Positions 5,749 to 11,364 of a DNA stretch of 18,383 nucleotides are shown here, one piece after another (positions within the stretch are counted from its first letter, which is position 1; every line of letters begins with the position of its first letter). The stretch lies in contig JALWVW010000165.1 of the NCBI GenBank assembly GCA_027079365.1, forward strand, positions 1-18,383, read 5' to 3'. The stretch comes from Campylobacteraceae bacterium (lineage in GTDB: Bacteria > Campylobacterota > Campylobacteria > Campylobacterales > Sulfurovaceae). The notes under the pieces are model-generated. The model saw only the letters and a program-made list of their open reading frames with translations, ran no database searches and was not told where the DNA came from. The position numbers and the translations under genes were made by a program.

Positions 5749-6816
5749 ATGGTAACAATGAAAGACCTACTAGAGTGCGGTATGCACTTTGGACACCAAA
5801 CAAGAAGATGGAATCCAAAAATGAAGAAATTCATCTTTGGCGAGCGAAAAAATATCTACATTATCGACCTTCAAAAAACACTTAGATACTTCAGATACAC
5901 CTATAATGTGGTGAGAGATGCAGTAGCAGAAGGACAGACTGTGATCTTCGTCGGTACGAAGAAGCAGGCGAGACAGGCAGTCAGAGAGCATGCGATCAGA
6001 GCAGGTATGCCGTTCGTCTCTACCAGATGGCTTGGCGGAATGCTGACCAACTATCCAACCATCAAGAAATCAATCAGAAAACTAGAGATCATCGAGCAGA
6101 TGGAAGAGAATGGCCAGATCGATATGTTGACCAAAAAAGAGGCACTCATGCTCAAGAGAAAGAAAGTAAAATTGATCTCTTACCTTGAGGGCTACAGAGA
6201 CATGAAGAAGCTCCCCGACATGATGTTTGTTGTGGATACTGTCAAGGAACATATTGCTGTCAAAGAGGCACACAGAATGGGCATGAAAGTAGTTGCTCCA
6301 CTGGATACCAACTGTGATCCTGATCTCGTGGACTACCCCATTCCAGGCAATGATGATGCAATCCGTTCGATCAACCTCTTCTGTAGAGAGATCGCAGATG
6401 CCTGTATCGAGGGCAAAGCACTCTATGCTGAAGCACACGGCGAAGAGGCATCAGGCACAGATGAAGTGACTGAGAGTATGGTAGCAGCAGCAGAGGCAAA
6501 TGTCTCTGAGGCGGAGGTCAAAGAGATCGTCAAAGAAGCCAAAAGTGAAGAGACAGTAGCACCTGTAGCAGAAGAGAAAGCACCAGTAGTGAAAGTAGAG
6601 ACAAAAGCATCTGATGACAAGAAAGGTGATGATCTGACCAAGATCGCAGGTGTGGGTAAAGTCTATCAGGGAAAACTCAATGATGAAGGCTTCTATACCT
6701 ATGCTGACGTTGCCAATATGAGTGATGAAGCGATCCAGGTGATGGAGGAGAAGTATAGCTTCAAGGGCAACTTCAGAGATGCAGTTGCATCAGCAAAAGA
6801 ACTGGCGGAGGCATAA
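5749..6816 (+). CDS. rpsB: Small-subunit ribosomal protein S2 with a C-terminal HhH domain
   Basis: Residues 1 to about 228 are a standard S2 (MVTMKDLLECGMHFGHQTRRWNPKMKKFIF at the start, VGTKKQARQAV, STRWLGGMLTNYPTI, PLDTNCDPDLVDYPIPGNDDAIRSI), which binds the 30S head-body junction near S1. The protein is 355 residues long, against roughly 230-265 for most S2. The extra part is a low-complexity Ala/Glu/Val/Lys linker (about 229-293) and a compact domain (about 294-355) reading DDLTKIAGVGKVYQGKLNDEGFYTYADVANMS, a helix-hairpin-helix motif with GVG turn of the kind also found fused to L21 in some phyla. The start is supported by AAGGAG (5738-5743). The stop is one base before the tsf start, so the two genes are one operon. 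Confidence 0.95.
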   Translation: MVTMKDLLECGMHFGHQTRRWNPKMKKFIFGERKNIYIIDLQKTLRYFRYTYNVVRDAVAEGQTVIFVGTKKQARQAVREHAIRAGMPFVSTRWLGGMLTNYPTIKKSIRKLEIIEQMEENGQIDMLTKKEALMLKRKKVKLISYLEGYRDMKKLPDMMFVVDTVKEHIAVKEAHRMGMKVVAPLDTNCDPDLVDYPIPGNDDAIRSINLFCREIADACIEGKALYAEAHGEEASGTDEVTESMVAAAEANVSEAEVKEIVKEAKSEETVAPVAEEKAPVVKVETKASDDKKGDDLTKIAGVGKVYQGKLNDEGFYTYADVANMSDEAIQVMEEKYSFKGNFRDAVASAKELAEA

Positions 6817-6817
6817 A

Positions 6818-7732
6818 ATGGCAAATTTTGGACCAAAGGATATCAAAAAGCTCAGAGAGATGACTGATGCGGGCATGATGGACTGCAAGCAGGCACTTGC
6901 AGCCTCTGATGGAGATATGGATGCAGCGCAGGAGTGGCTCAGAAAGAAGGGTCTCGGCGCCGCCGCCAAGAAAGCAGGTAAAGTAGCTGCTGAAGGCGCG
7001 ATCGTCATGAAAATTGGAGAGCACAAGGCTGTACTGGGAGAGATCAACTCCCAGACAGATTTTGTGGCACAGAATGAAAAGTTCAAGGCCTTTACGGCAA
7101 CAGTGGTAGCCCATGCGTTTGACAATGACCTCAATGATGCAGAAGCACTTAACGCTTCTGAGATCAATGGCCAGCCCTTTGCCGAGTTTATGTCGCTGAA
7201 TATCGCTACCATAGGTGAAAACCTTGTTGCCAGAAGATTTGCCACGATTGATGCCGGAGAGAATGGTGCTGTCAATGGATATATCCACGCCAACGGAAGG
7301 GTGGGTGTGATCGTAGCAGCAGAGTGCGACAGTGCAGAGACAGCTGCTGCTGTCAAGAATGCACTCAAAGAGATCGCGATGCATGCGGCGGCGATGAGCC
7401 CCAAGTTTCTCGATGAGAGTAAAATCGATGCTTCAGTGATCGAAAAAGAGAAAGAGATCGCAAGAGAGCAGCTCCTCAAAGAGGGTAAGCCTGAAGCGAT
7501 CCTTGAGAAGATCCTTCCCGGTAAGATTAAAAGATTCTTGCAGGACAACACTCTGGTAGATCAGAAATTTGTCATGAATGATAAAATGTCTGTCTCTGAG
7601 TATCTGAACTCTGTAGCCAAGGAGGCTGGCGGTACAGCGAAGCTTGTAGCATTTGTCAGACTTGAGCTCGGTGAAGGTATTGAAGTGGTAGAAGAAGATT
7701 TTGCTGCGGAAGTGGCTGCACAAATGGGTTAG
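6818..7732 (+). CDS. tsf: Elongation factor Ts
   Basis: A 304-residue EF-Ts, the nucleotide exchange factor that releases GDP from EF-Tu. The N-terminal UBA-like domain reads MANFGPKDIKKLREMTDAGMMDCKQAL; the core has the EF-Tu-contacting TDFVAQNEKF (about 79-88) and later GENLVARRF and VAAECDS repeats. The ATG at 6818 has GGAGG (6807-6811) at good spacing, so the longer frame from 6779, which overlaps rpsB, is rejected. It follows rpsB by one base and ends at a strong terminator. Confidence 0.96.
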   Translation: MANFGPKDIKKLREMTDAGMMDCKQALAASDGDMDAAQEWLRKKGLGAAAKKAGKVAAEGAIVMKIGEHKAVLGEINSQTDFVAQNEKFKAFTATVVAHAFDNDLNDAEALNASEINGQPFAEFMSLNIATIGENLVARRFATIDAGENGAVNGYIHANGRVGVIVAAECDSAETAAAVKNALKEIAMHAAAMSPKFLDESKIDASVIEKEKEIAREQLLKEGKPEAILEKILPGKIKRFLQDNTLVDQKFVMNDKMSVSEYLNSVAKEAGGTAKLVAFVRLELGEGIEVVEEDFAAEVAAQMG

Positions 7733-7733
7733 C

Positions 7734-7758
7734 AAAAAGCTCCGTATTGGAGCTTTTT
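7734..7758 (+). terminator. Intrinsic terminator of rpsB-tsf
   Basis: AAAAAGCTCC, loop GTATT, GGAGCTTTTT: a perfect 10-bp stem ending in a T-run, one base after the tsf stop. The A-run on the left makes it work in either direction in principle. Heptamer array 2 starts three bases later. Confidence 0.93.
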
Positions 7759-7760
7759 GA

Positions 7761-7788
7761 ATTAGAAATTAGAAATTAGAAATTAGAA
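7761..7788 (+). repeat. Heptamer array 2 (ATTAGAA x4)
   Basis: Four perfect tandem copies of ATTAGAA follow the tsf terminator. Unlike arrays 1 and 3 no palindrome follows, but the next bases (ACTTTTCCT) also occur after the palindrome of array 3 (CACTTTTCCT, 9198-9207), hinting at an internal deletion or a shared flank. Confidence 0.85.
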
Positions 7789-7822
7789 ACTTTTCCTGCA
7801 CACCTTTTCTCCTAGTTAATTA

Positions 7823-7831
7823 TGTTAAAAT
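7823..7831 (+). promoter_or_regulatory. Extended -10 promoter of the ABC ATPase gene
   Basis: TGTTAAAAT fits TGnTAnAAT, 24 bases before the ATG at 7856. The segment AAAATACTTTT (7827-7837) can pair imperfectly with AAAAGGTATTTT (7844-7855), which includes the ribosome binding site AAAGG, though most of the left arm lies upstream of the expected start of transcription. Confidence 0.5.
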
Positions 7832-7855
7832 ACTTTTAAAATCAAAAGGTATTTT

Positions 7856-8503
7856 ATGTCCCAAGCTCTTCTGGAAGCCGTAAAACTTTCTCATGCATTC
7901 GACTATCCTCTCTATCATGATGTGAGCGTCATGCTGCAGGCTGGAGAGAGTATGGCAGTTGTGGGGCGTAGTGGTAGCGGCAAATCTACGCTTTTGCATA
8001 CGCTTTCAACTTTTCTGAAACCAGACAGTGGGAGTGTGATGTTGTGTGGTAAGGATGTGTATACCCTCAAGGAGGAGGCACTGGAGCAGCTACGCCGAGA
8101 AGAGATTGGAATTGTTTTTCAGGCACATTATCTCTTTAAGGGGATGACGGGAAGAGAAAATATAGAGATTGCTACCTTGCTATCGGGAGAGGACATAGAC
8201 CCTTTGCTGCTCAGGGAGCTTGAGATAGAGGAAGTCATCGACCAGAAGATAGGGGATCTCTCTGGAGGACAGCAGCAGAGGGTATCTATTGCCAGAGTAT
8301 TGAGTAAAAAACCCAAAGTTATTTTTGCAGATGAGCCTACAGGCAATCTGGATAAGCAAACAGCAATGCTAGTGATGACAGTATTGCTCAACTATATCAC
8401 AAAAGCCGATGCTGCACTCTTTATGGTCACACACGATGACGAAATAGCTGGTCGTTGTGACAGGCAGTATCGTCTTGAGGGACAGATACTGTCTGCGGTT
8501 TGA
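7856..8503 (+). CDS. ABC transporter ATP-binding protein, LolD/FtsE/MacB-like
   Basis: A 215-residue stand-alone ATPase with all motifs: Walker A GRSGSGKST (37-45), Q-loop Q89 in VFQAHYLF, signature LSGGQQQR (135-142), Walker B VIFADEP (155-161) with D-loop GNLD, and H193 in VTHDD. The overall layout matches the LolD/MacB/FtsE class, which powers membrane proteins that extract or move substrates rather than import them. No permease gene adjoins it; the next gene is a lipoprotein with its own promoter. A tsf-ABC ATPase order is, to my recollection, also seen in Campylobacter, so the position seems conserved. Its partner and substrate cannot be told from the window. Confidence 0.88.
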   Translation: MSQALLEAVKLSHAFDYPLYHDVSVMLQAGESMAVVGRSGSGKSTLLHTLSTFLKPDSGSVMLCGKDVYTLKEEALEQLRREEIGIVFQAHYLFKGMTGRENIEIATLLSGEDIDPLLLRELEIEEVIDQKIGDLSGGQQQRVSIARVLSKKPKVIFADEPTGNLDKQTAMLVMTVLLNYITKADAALFMVTHDDEIAGRCDRQYRLEGQILSAV

Positions 8504-8542
8504 TATTATTGTGTTGTCCTTAATCCGACTGGTGGGTTTTTT

Positions 8543-8551
8543 TGCTATAAT
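8543..8551 (+). promoter_or_regulatory. Extended -10 promoter of the 8603 lipoprotein gene
   Basis: TGCTATAAT, preceded by a run of T, with a start expected near 8558, about 45 bases before the ATG. The T-run (8537-8543) may also serve as the tail of a weak terminator for the upstream ATPase gene. Confidence 0.7.
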
Positions 8552-8602
8552 CGACTTGAAAAAACAGTACTATTTCCACGCATGGAATAAAAGGAATTTC
8601 TG

Positions 8603-9148
8603 ATGCACTACAAGGCACTCCTTACATTTTTTTTGGCGGCACTCTTTTTTTCAGGATGTAGCATGAGCAATACCCCTCTGAGTCTCATTCCTCACAAAAC
8701 AACTATCTCTACTGAGGAGATCAACGATGCCTTTGCAAAAGTTTTCCCTATACAGAAGAAGTCCTCTTTTGGTTCTGTTGCCCTCAAAAGAGCACTACTG
8801 AGACCCTCTTCCGAAAGTAACAAGGTAGCACTCTCGGTTGCTTTTGGTCTGACCAGTTTTGAGATTCCGGAAGGGATCGAGGGGGCACTGATACTCTCTG
8901 CAGGGTTGAGGTATGATCCACACAGCAAGAAGATATACCTCAAAGAGGTGACACCTGTGGGTGTCCGATTCAATGATGCTTCACTCGCACAGTATGTCTC
9001 CAAAGGAGCAAGATCTGCCTTGAAAATTATTGCCATGCGGGAGCTGTCTGATATAGAGATCTATCAGCTCAAGGAGAGTCTCTCTGCACGCTTTATCAAA
9101 AATATTACTGTCAGTAAAGGGAAGATTGTACTTGAGTATGGACTATGA
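8603..9148 (+). CDS. YceB-like (DUF1439-type) lipoprotein
   Basis: 181 residues with the lipoprotein signal MHYKALLTFFLAALFFSGC (lipidated C19). The mature part begins SLIPHKTTISTEEINDAFAKVFPIQKKSSFGSVALKRALLRPSSESNKVALSVAFGL, an arrangement like DUF1439/YceB proteins, where an initial '(f)P...' helix is followed by long beta strands describing lipid-binding-type (SMP/BPI-like) folds. Later strands (KKIYLKEVTPVGVRFNDAS and VSKGKIVLEYGL) fit. The family role is not settled; it is thought to sit at the envelope. AAGGA (8591-8595) supports the start. It converges on prfB with a palindromic terminator between. Confidence 0.6.
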   Translation: MHYKALLTFFLAALFFSGCSMSNTPLSLIPHKTTISTEEINDAFAKVFPIQKKSSFGSVALKRALLRPSSESNKVALSVAFGLTSFEIPEGIEGALILSAGLRYDPHSKKIYLKEVTPVGVRFNDASLAQYVSKGARSALKIIAMRELSDIEIYQLKESLSARFIKNITVSKGKIVLEYGL

Positions 9149-9152
9149 GAAA

Positions 9153-9173
9153 ATTAGAAATTAGAAATTAGAA
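9153..9173 (+). repeat. Heptamer array 3 (ATTAGAA x3)
   Basis: Three perfect copies, beginning five bases after the stop of the lipoprotein gene, then ATTTTGG and a palindrome. The join ATTTTGGTGTG resembles ATTTCGGTTAG at the end of array 1. Confidence 0.85.
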
Positions 9174-9183
9174 ATTTTGGTGT

Positions 9184-9209
9184 GTGTTGCAATGCAACAC
9201 TTTTCCTTT
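9184..9209 (+). terminator. Hairpin terminator between convergent lipoprotein gene and prfB
   Basis: GTGTTGC, loop AAT, GCAACAC gives a perfect 7-bp stem (9184-9200), followed by TTTTCCTTT. It can end transcription of the + strand gene; on the other strand it directly follows the prfB stop at 9212. Confidence 0.65.
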
Positions 9210-9211
9210 TA

Positions 9212-10306
9212 CTATTTTTTTTGTGCGATGAGCACTCCTTCGATAAGGGTATCAATATCCCCATCCAAAATCGCATCAACGTTACTAAATGGCTGTCCGC
9301 TACGGGTGTCTTTGATCTGCTGGTAGGGCTGCATAACATAGGAGCGTATCTGGTGCCCCCAGCCGATATCTGATTTTTCTACACCATCAATTTTTGCCTG
9401 TTTCTTTGCCATCTCATATTCATAAAGTCTGGACTTGAGCATTTTCATGGCTGCAGCCTTGTTTTTGTGCTGACTTCGGTCGTTTTGGCACTGCACGACG
9501 ATGCCAGTAGGCTCGTGGGTGATACGGATGGCAGATTCGGTCTTGTTGACATGCTGTCCTCCCGCACCGGAGGAGCGGTAGGTATCGATACGGATATCTC
9601 TGTCTTCTATCTCGATATCGATATCATCTTCGACCTCTGGAGAGACCATCACGGAGCTGAAAGAGGTGTGGCGTTTGGCATTGGAATCAAAGGGGCTAAT
9701 GCGTACCAGTCTGTGGATGCCGTTCTCTACCTTGAGATAGCCATAGGCATTCTCTCCCTTGATGATGAAACTCACATCTTTGATCCCTGCCTCTTCTGCC
9801 GGCTGGTAGTCCAGCACTTCGACTTTGAATCCGCGTCTCTCTGCCCAGCGTAAGTACATACGATAGAGCATGCTAGCCCAGTCCTGACTCTCTGTGCCTC
9901 CAGCACCCGGATGGATGGATACAATGGCATTGGCACTGTCATGCTCACCACTGAGCATCATCTGCACCTCCAATGCATTGGTGCTCTCCTGTAAGGACTC
10001 TGCATCCTCATAGAGCATCTCCAGTGTCTCTTCATCTTTTTCATTGTTAGCCATCTCAAAATACTCTACCGCATCGTGTACGGCATCTCTGGCATGTTCA
10101 AATGTCGCCAGCATACGCTCTGTTCGTGTCTTCTCTTGAGAGATCTTTCCTGCCGTCTCTGCGTCATTCCAAAAGTCAGGCTCTTGCTGCATTTGTTCGA
10201 TCTCTTTCAGGCGTGCTTCAAGTTGATTGGGCTTGACTATATTGGTGATATTTTCTATCTTGGCAGAGAGGGTTTTGAGCAGTTCGCTGTATTCATAATT
10301 GTCCAC
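9212..10306 (-). CDS. prfB: Peptide chain release factor 2
   Basis: A 364-residue RF2, which reads UGA and UAA stop codons and triggers peptide release. The codon-recognition tripeptide SPF (204-206) identifies RF2, and GGQ (249-251) is the catalytic loop in SSGAGGQHVNKTESAIR. The chosen start is the GTG at 10306, giving MDNYEYSELLKTLSAKIENI and the usual RF2 length; GGA lies nine bases upstream. The frame stays open upstream to 10450, but that part runs through a REP doublet and encodes no conserved sequence. The frame is uninterrupted, so the programmed +1 frameshift that regulates RF2 in E. coli is absent. Divergent from panC. Confidence 0.95.
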   Translation of the reverse strand: MDNYEYSELLKTLSAKIENITNIVKPNQLEARLKEIEQMQQEPDFWNDAETAGKISQEKTRTERMLATFEHARDAVHDAVEYFEMANNEKDEETLEMLYEDAESLQESTNALEVQMMLSGEHDSANAIVSIHPGAGGTESQDWASMLYRMYLRWAERRGFKVEVLDYQPAEEAGIKDVSFIIKGENAYGYLKVENGIHRLVRISPFDSNAKRHTSFSSVMVSPEVEDDIDIEIEDRDIRIDTYRSSGAGGQHVNKTESAIRITHEPTGIVVQCQNDRSQHKNKAAAMKMLKSRLYEYEMAKKQAKIDGVEKSDIGWGHQIRSYVMQPYQQIKDTRSGQPFSNVDAILDGDIDTLIEGVLIAQKK

Positions 10307-10325
10307 TGAGAGAGTTCCTTTTTTG

Positions 10326-10415
10326 CTGTAGGGTGCCGTATGACTCAGCATTTTAATGCGTGTGTCCTCGCAGCACACATAGGCTTTTGGTGTTTCCTGG
10401 GACAACACCCTACAG
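10326..10415. repeat. REP-like doublet (BIME-type inverted pair)
   Basis: CTGTAGGGTG (10326-10335) and its exact complement CACCCTACAG (10406-10415) face each other. Each arm contains GTAG followed by GGTG. On the minus strand, the right copy reads GTAG then GGTGTT...AACACC (10409 to 10389), which parallels the single REP at 3819-3844 (both read TAGGGTG[CT]TGT, a CC-rich loop, and a CACCAA end). The left copy's own hairpin is decayed (GGTGC...GCA). A further GTGTG / CACAC pair (about 10360-10377) lies in the middle. Confidence 0.6.
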
Positions 10416-10417
10416 TA

Positions 10418-10445
10418 ATATTTTGGTATGATTTTACCAAAATAT
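10418..10445. promoter_or_regulatory. Perfect palindrome around the likely panC -10 box
   Basis: ATATTTTGGTA (10418-10428), 6-base spacer TGATTT, TACCAAAATAT (10435-10445): 11 of 11 positions pair. TATGAT (10427-10432), a fair -10, lies at the centre and would start transcription about 25 bases before panC. A repressor bound here would block panC; alternatively it is a transcript hairpin. Confidence 0.5.
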
Positions 10446-10465
10446 AGCAAAATAGGTGGTTAGCG

Positions 10466-11290
10466 ATGGTCATAGCAAGAACGATCGAGGCATTACGGGA
10501 GGCAAGGGCTTCTTTGGGGGGCAGTGTAGGGTTTGTGCCTACGATGGGAGCACTGCATGAGGGGCACCTGAGTCTGATACGAAGAGCTAGGGAAGAGAAT
10601 GTATGCCTTATCGTCTCAGTCTTTGTCAATCCTACGCAGTTTTTGGAGGGGGAGGATCTGGATGCCTACCCTCGAAGAGATGAGGCGGATATCAAGATCT
10701 GTGAGCTGTCCAAAGTCGATATCCTCTTTATGCCGACAATCGACCAGATGTATGAGCAGGATGAGCTCTGCATAGGAGCACCAGCAGTGCGTGGCTATGT
10801 ACTGGAAGGAGCCAAGAGACCGGGACACTTTGACGGGATGTTGCAGGTGGTGATGAAGCTGCTGAATCTGACACAGGCAGACAGAGCCTATTTTGGTAAG
10901 AAGGATGCCCAGCAGCTAGCGCTAATCATGCAGATGGTACGCAACTACTTTATGGGCGTAGAGATCATCCCCTGCGAGATCGTCCGGGACAGCAAAGGGC
11001 TGGCACTCAGCAGCCGCAATATCTACCTCACAGCAGAAGAAAAAAAGAGAGCACTCTCCCTCTCGCAAAGCCTGAAAAAAGCCACAGAGATGGTCATGGC
11101 AGGAGAAAAAAGCACCCAAGCTATCACAAAGGCGATGGAAACAATGCTGGAATCCGCAGACAGAGTAGAGTATGTTGCGATCGTCAACAGGGCATTCGAA
11201 CCCCTTCAGGAAGTAGAGATCGGCAACACGATTATCCTGGTTGCAGCATGGGTAGGGAAGCCCCGCTTGATCGATAATGTGTGGATATGA
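10466..11290 (+). CDS. panC: Pantothenate synthetase
   Basis: A 274-residue enzyme joining pantoate and beta-alanine with ATP to make pantothenate, the precursor of coenzyme A, in the cytoplasm. Signature segments are visible: VPTMGALHEGHLSLI (HIGH-type nucleotide-binding motif, 24-38), SVFVNPTQF (51-59), RPGHFDGMLQVVMKLLN (118-134), YFGKKDAQQ (142-150) and SSRNIYL (182-188) with the KMSKS-like loop. AGGTGG (10454-10459) precedes the ATG. No other pantothenate gene (panB, panD) adjoins it; its own palindromic promoter suggests independent control. Confidence 0.96.
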   Translation: MVIARTIEALREARASLGGSVGFVPTMGALHEGHLSLIRRAREENVCLIVSVFVNPTQFLEGEDLDAYPRRDEADIKICELSKVDILFMPTIDQMYEQDELCIGAPAVRGYVLEGAKRPGHFDGMLQVVMKLLNLTQADRAYFGKKDAQQLALIMQMVRNYFMGVEIIPCEIVRDSKGLALSSRNIYLTAEEKKRALSLSQSLKKATEMVMAGEKSTQAITKAMETMLESADRVEYVAIVNRAFEPLQEVEIGNTIILVAAWVGKPRLIDNVWI

Positions 11291-11304
11291 ATTATAAAGA
11301 CTTC

Positions 11305-11329
11305 TGCTATAAGACTCTCCTGCTATAAT
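11305..11329 (+). promoter_or_regulatory. Tandem -10 boxes before the ELWxxDGT gene
   Basis: TGCTATAAG (11305-11313) and TGCTATAAT (11321-11329) are 16 bases apart, both preceded by CT-rich bases (CTTC and CTCC). The second matches consensus fully and would start near 11336. AGGGAA (11352-11357) is the ribosome binding site. Confidence 0.6.
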
Positions 11330-11364
11330 TTCCCATAAAATCGATAGAAACAGGGAAAATTTTA

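Noticed and set aside
6779..6817. Longer start for tsf at 6779
   Set aside because: It overlaps the end of rpsB; the ATG at 6818 has a good GGAGG and gives the conserved MANFGPKDIK start.
6790..7551. 253-residue open frame antisense to tsf
   Set aside because: It lies wholly opposite a clearly conserved gene, is composed of low-complexity Ser/Ala/Leu text produced by codon bias, and has no start signals.
8521..8543. Terminator after the ABC ATPase gene
   Set aside because: There is a T-run but the possible stem (CCgAC / GTgGG) is too short and mismatched to call.
10307..10450. N-terminal extension of prfB to 10450
   Set aside because: The extension translates the REP doublet, matches nothing in RF2, and exceeds the family length.
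11329..11358. Hairpin TTTCCC / GGGAAA over the ribosome binding site of the ELWxxDGT gene
   Set aside because: The left arm lies at or before the expected transcription start, so it would not be in the mRNA.
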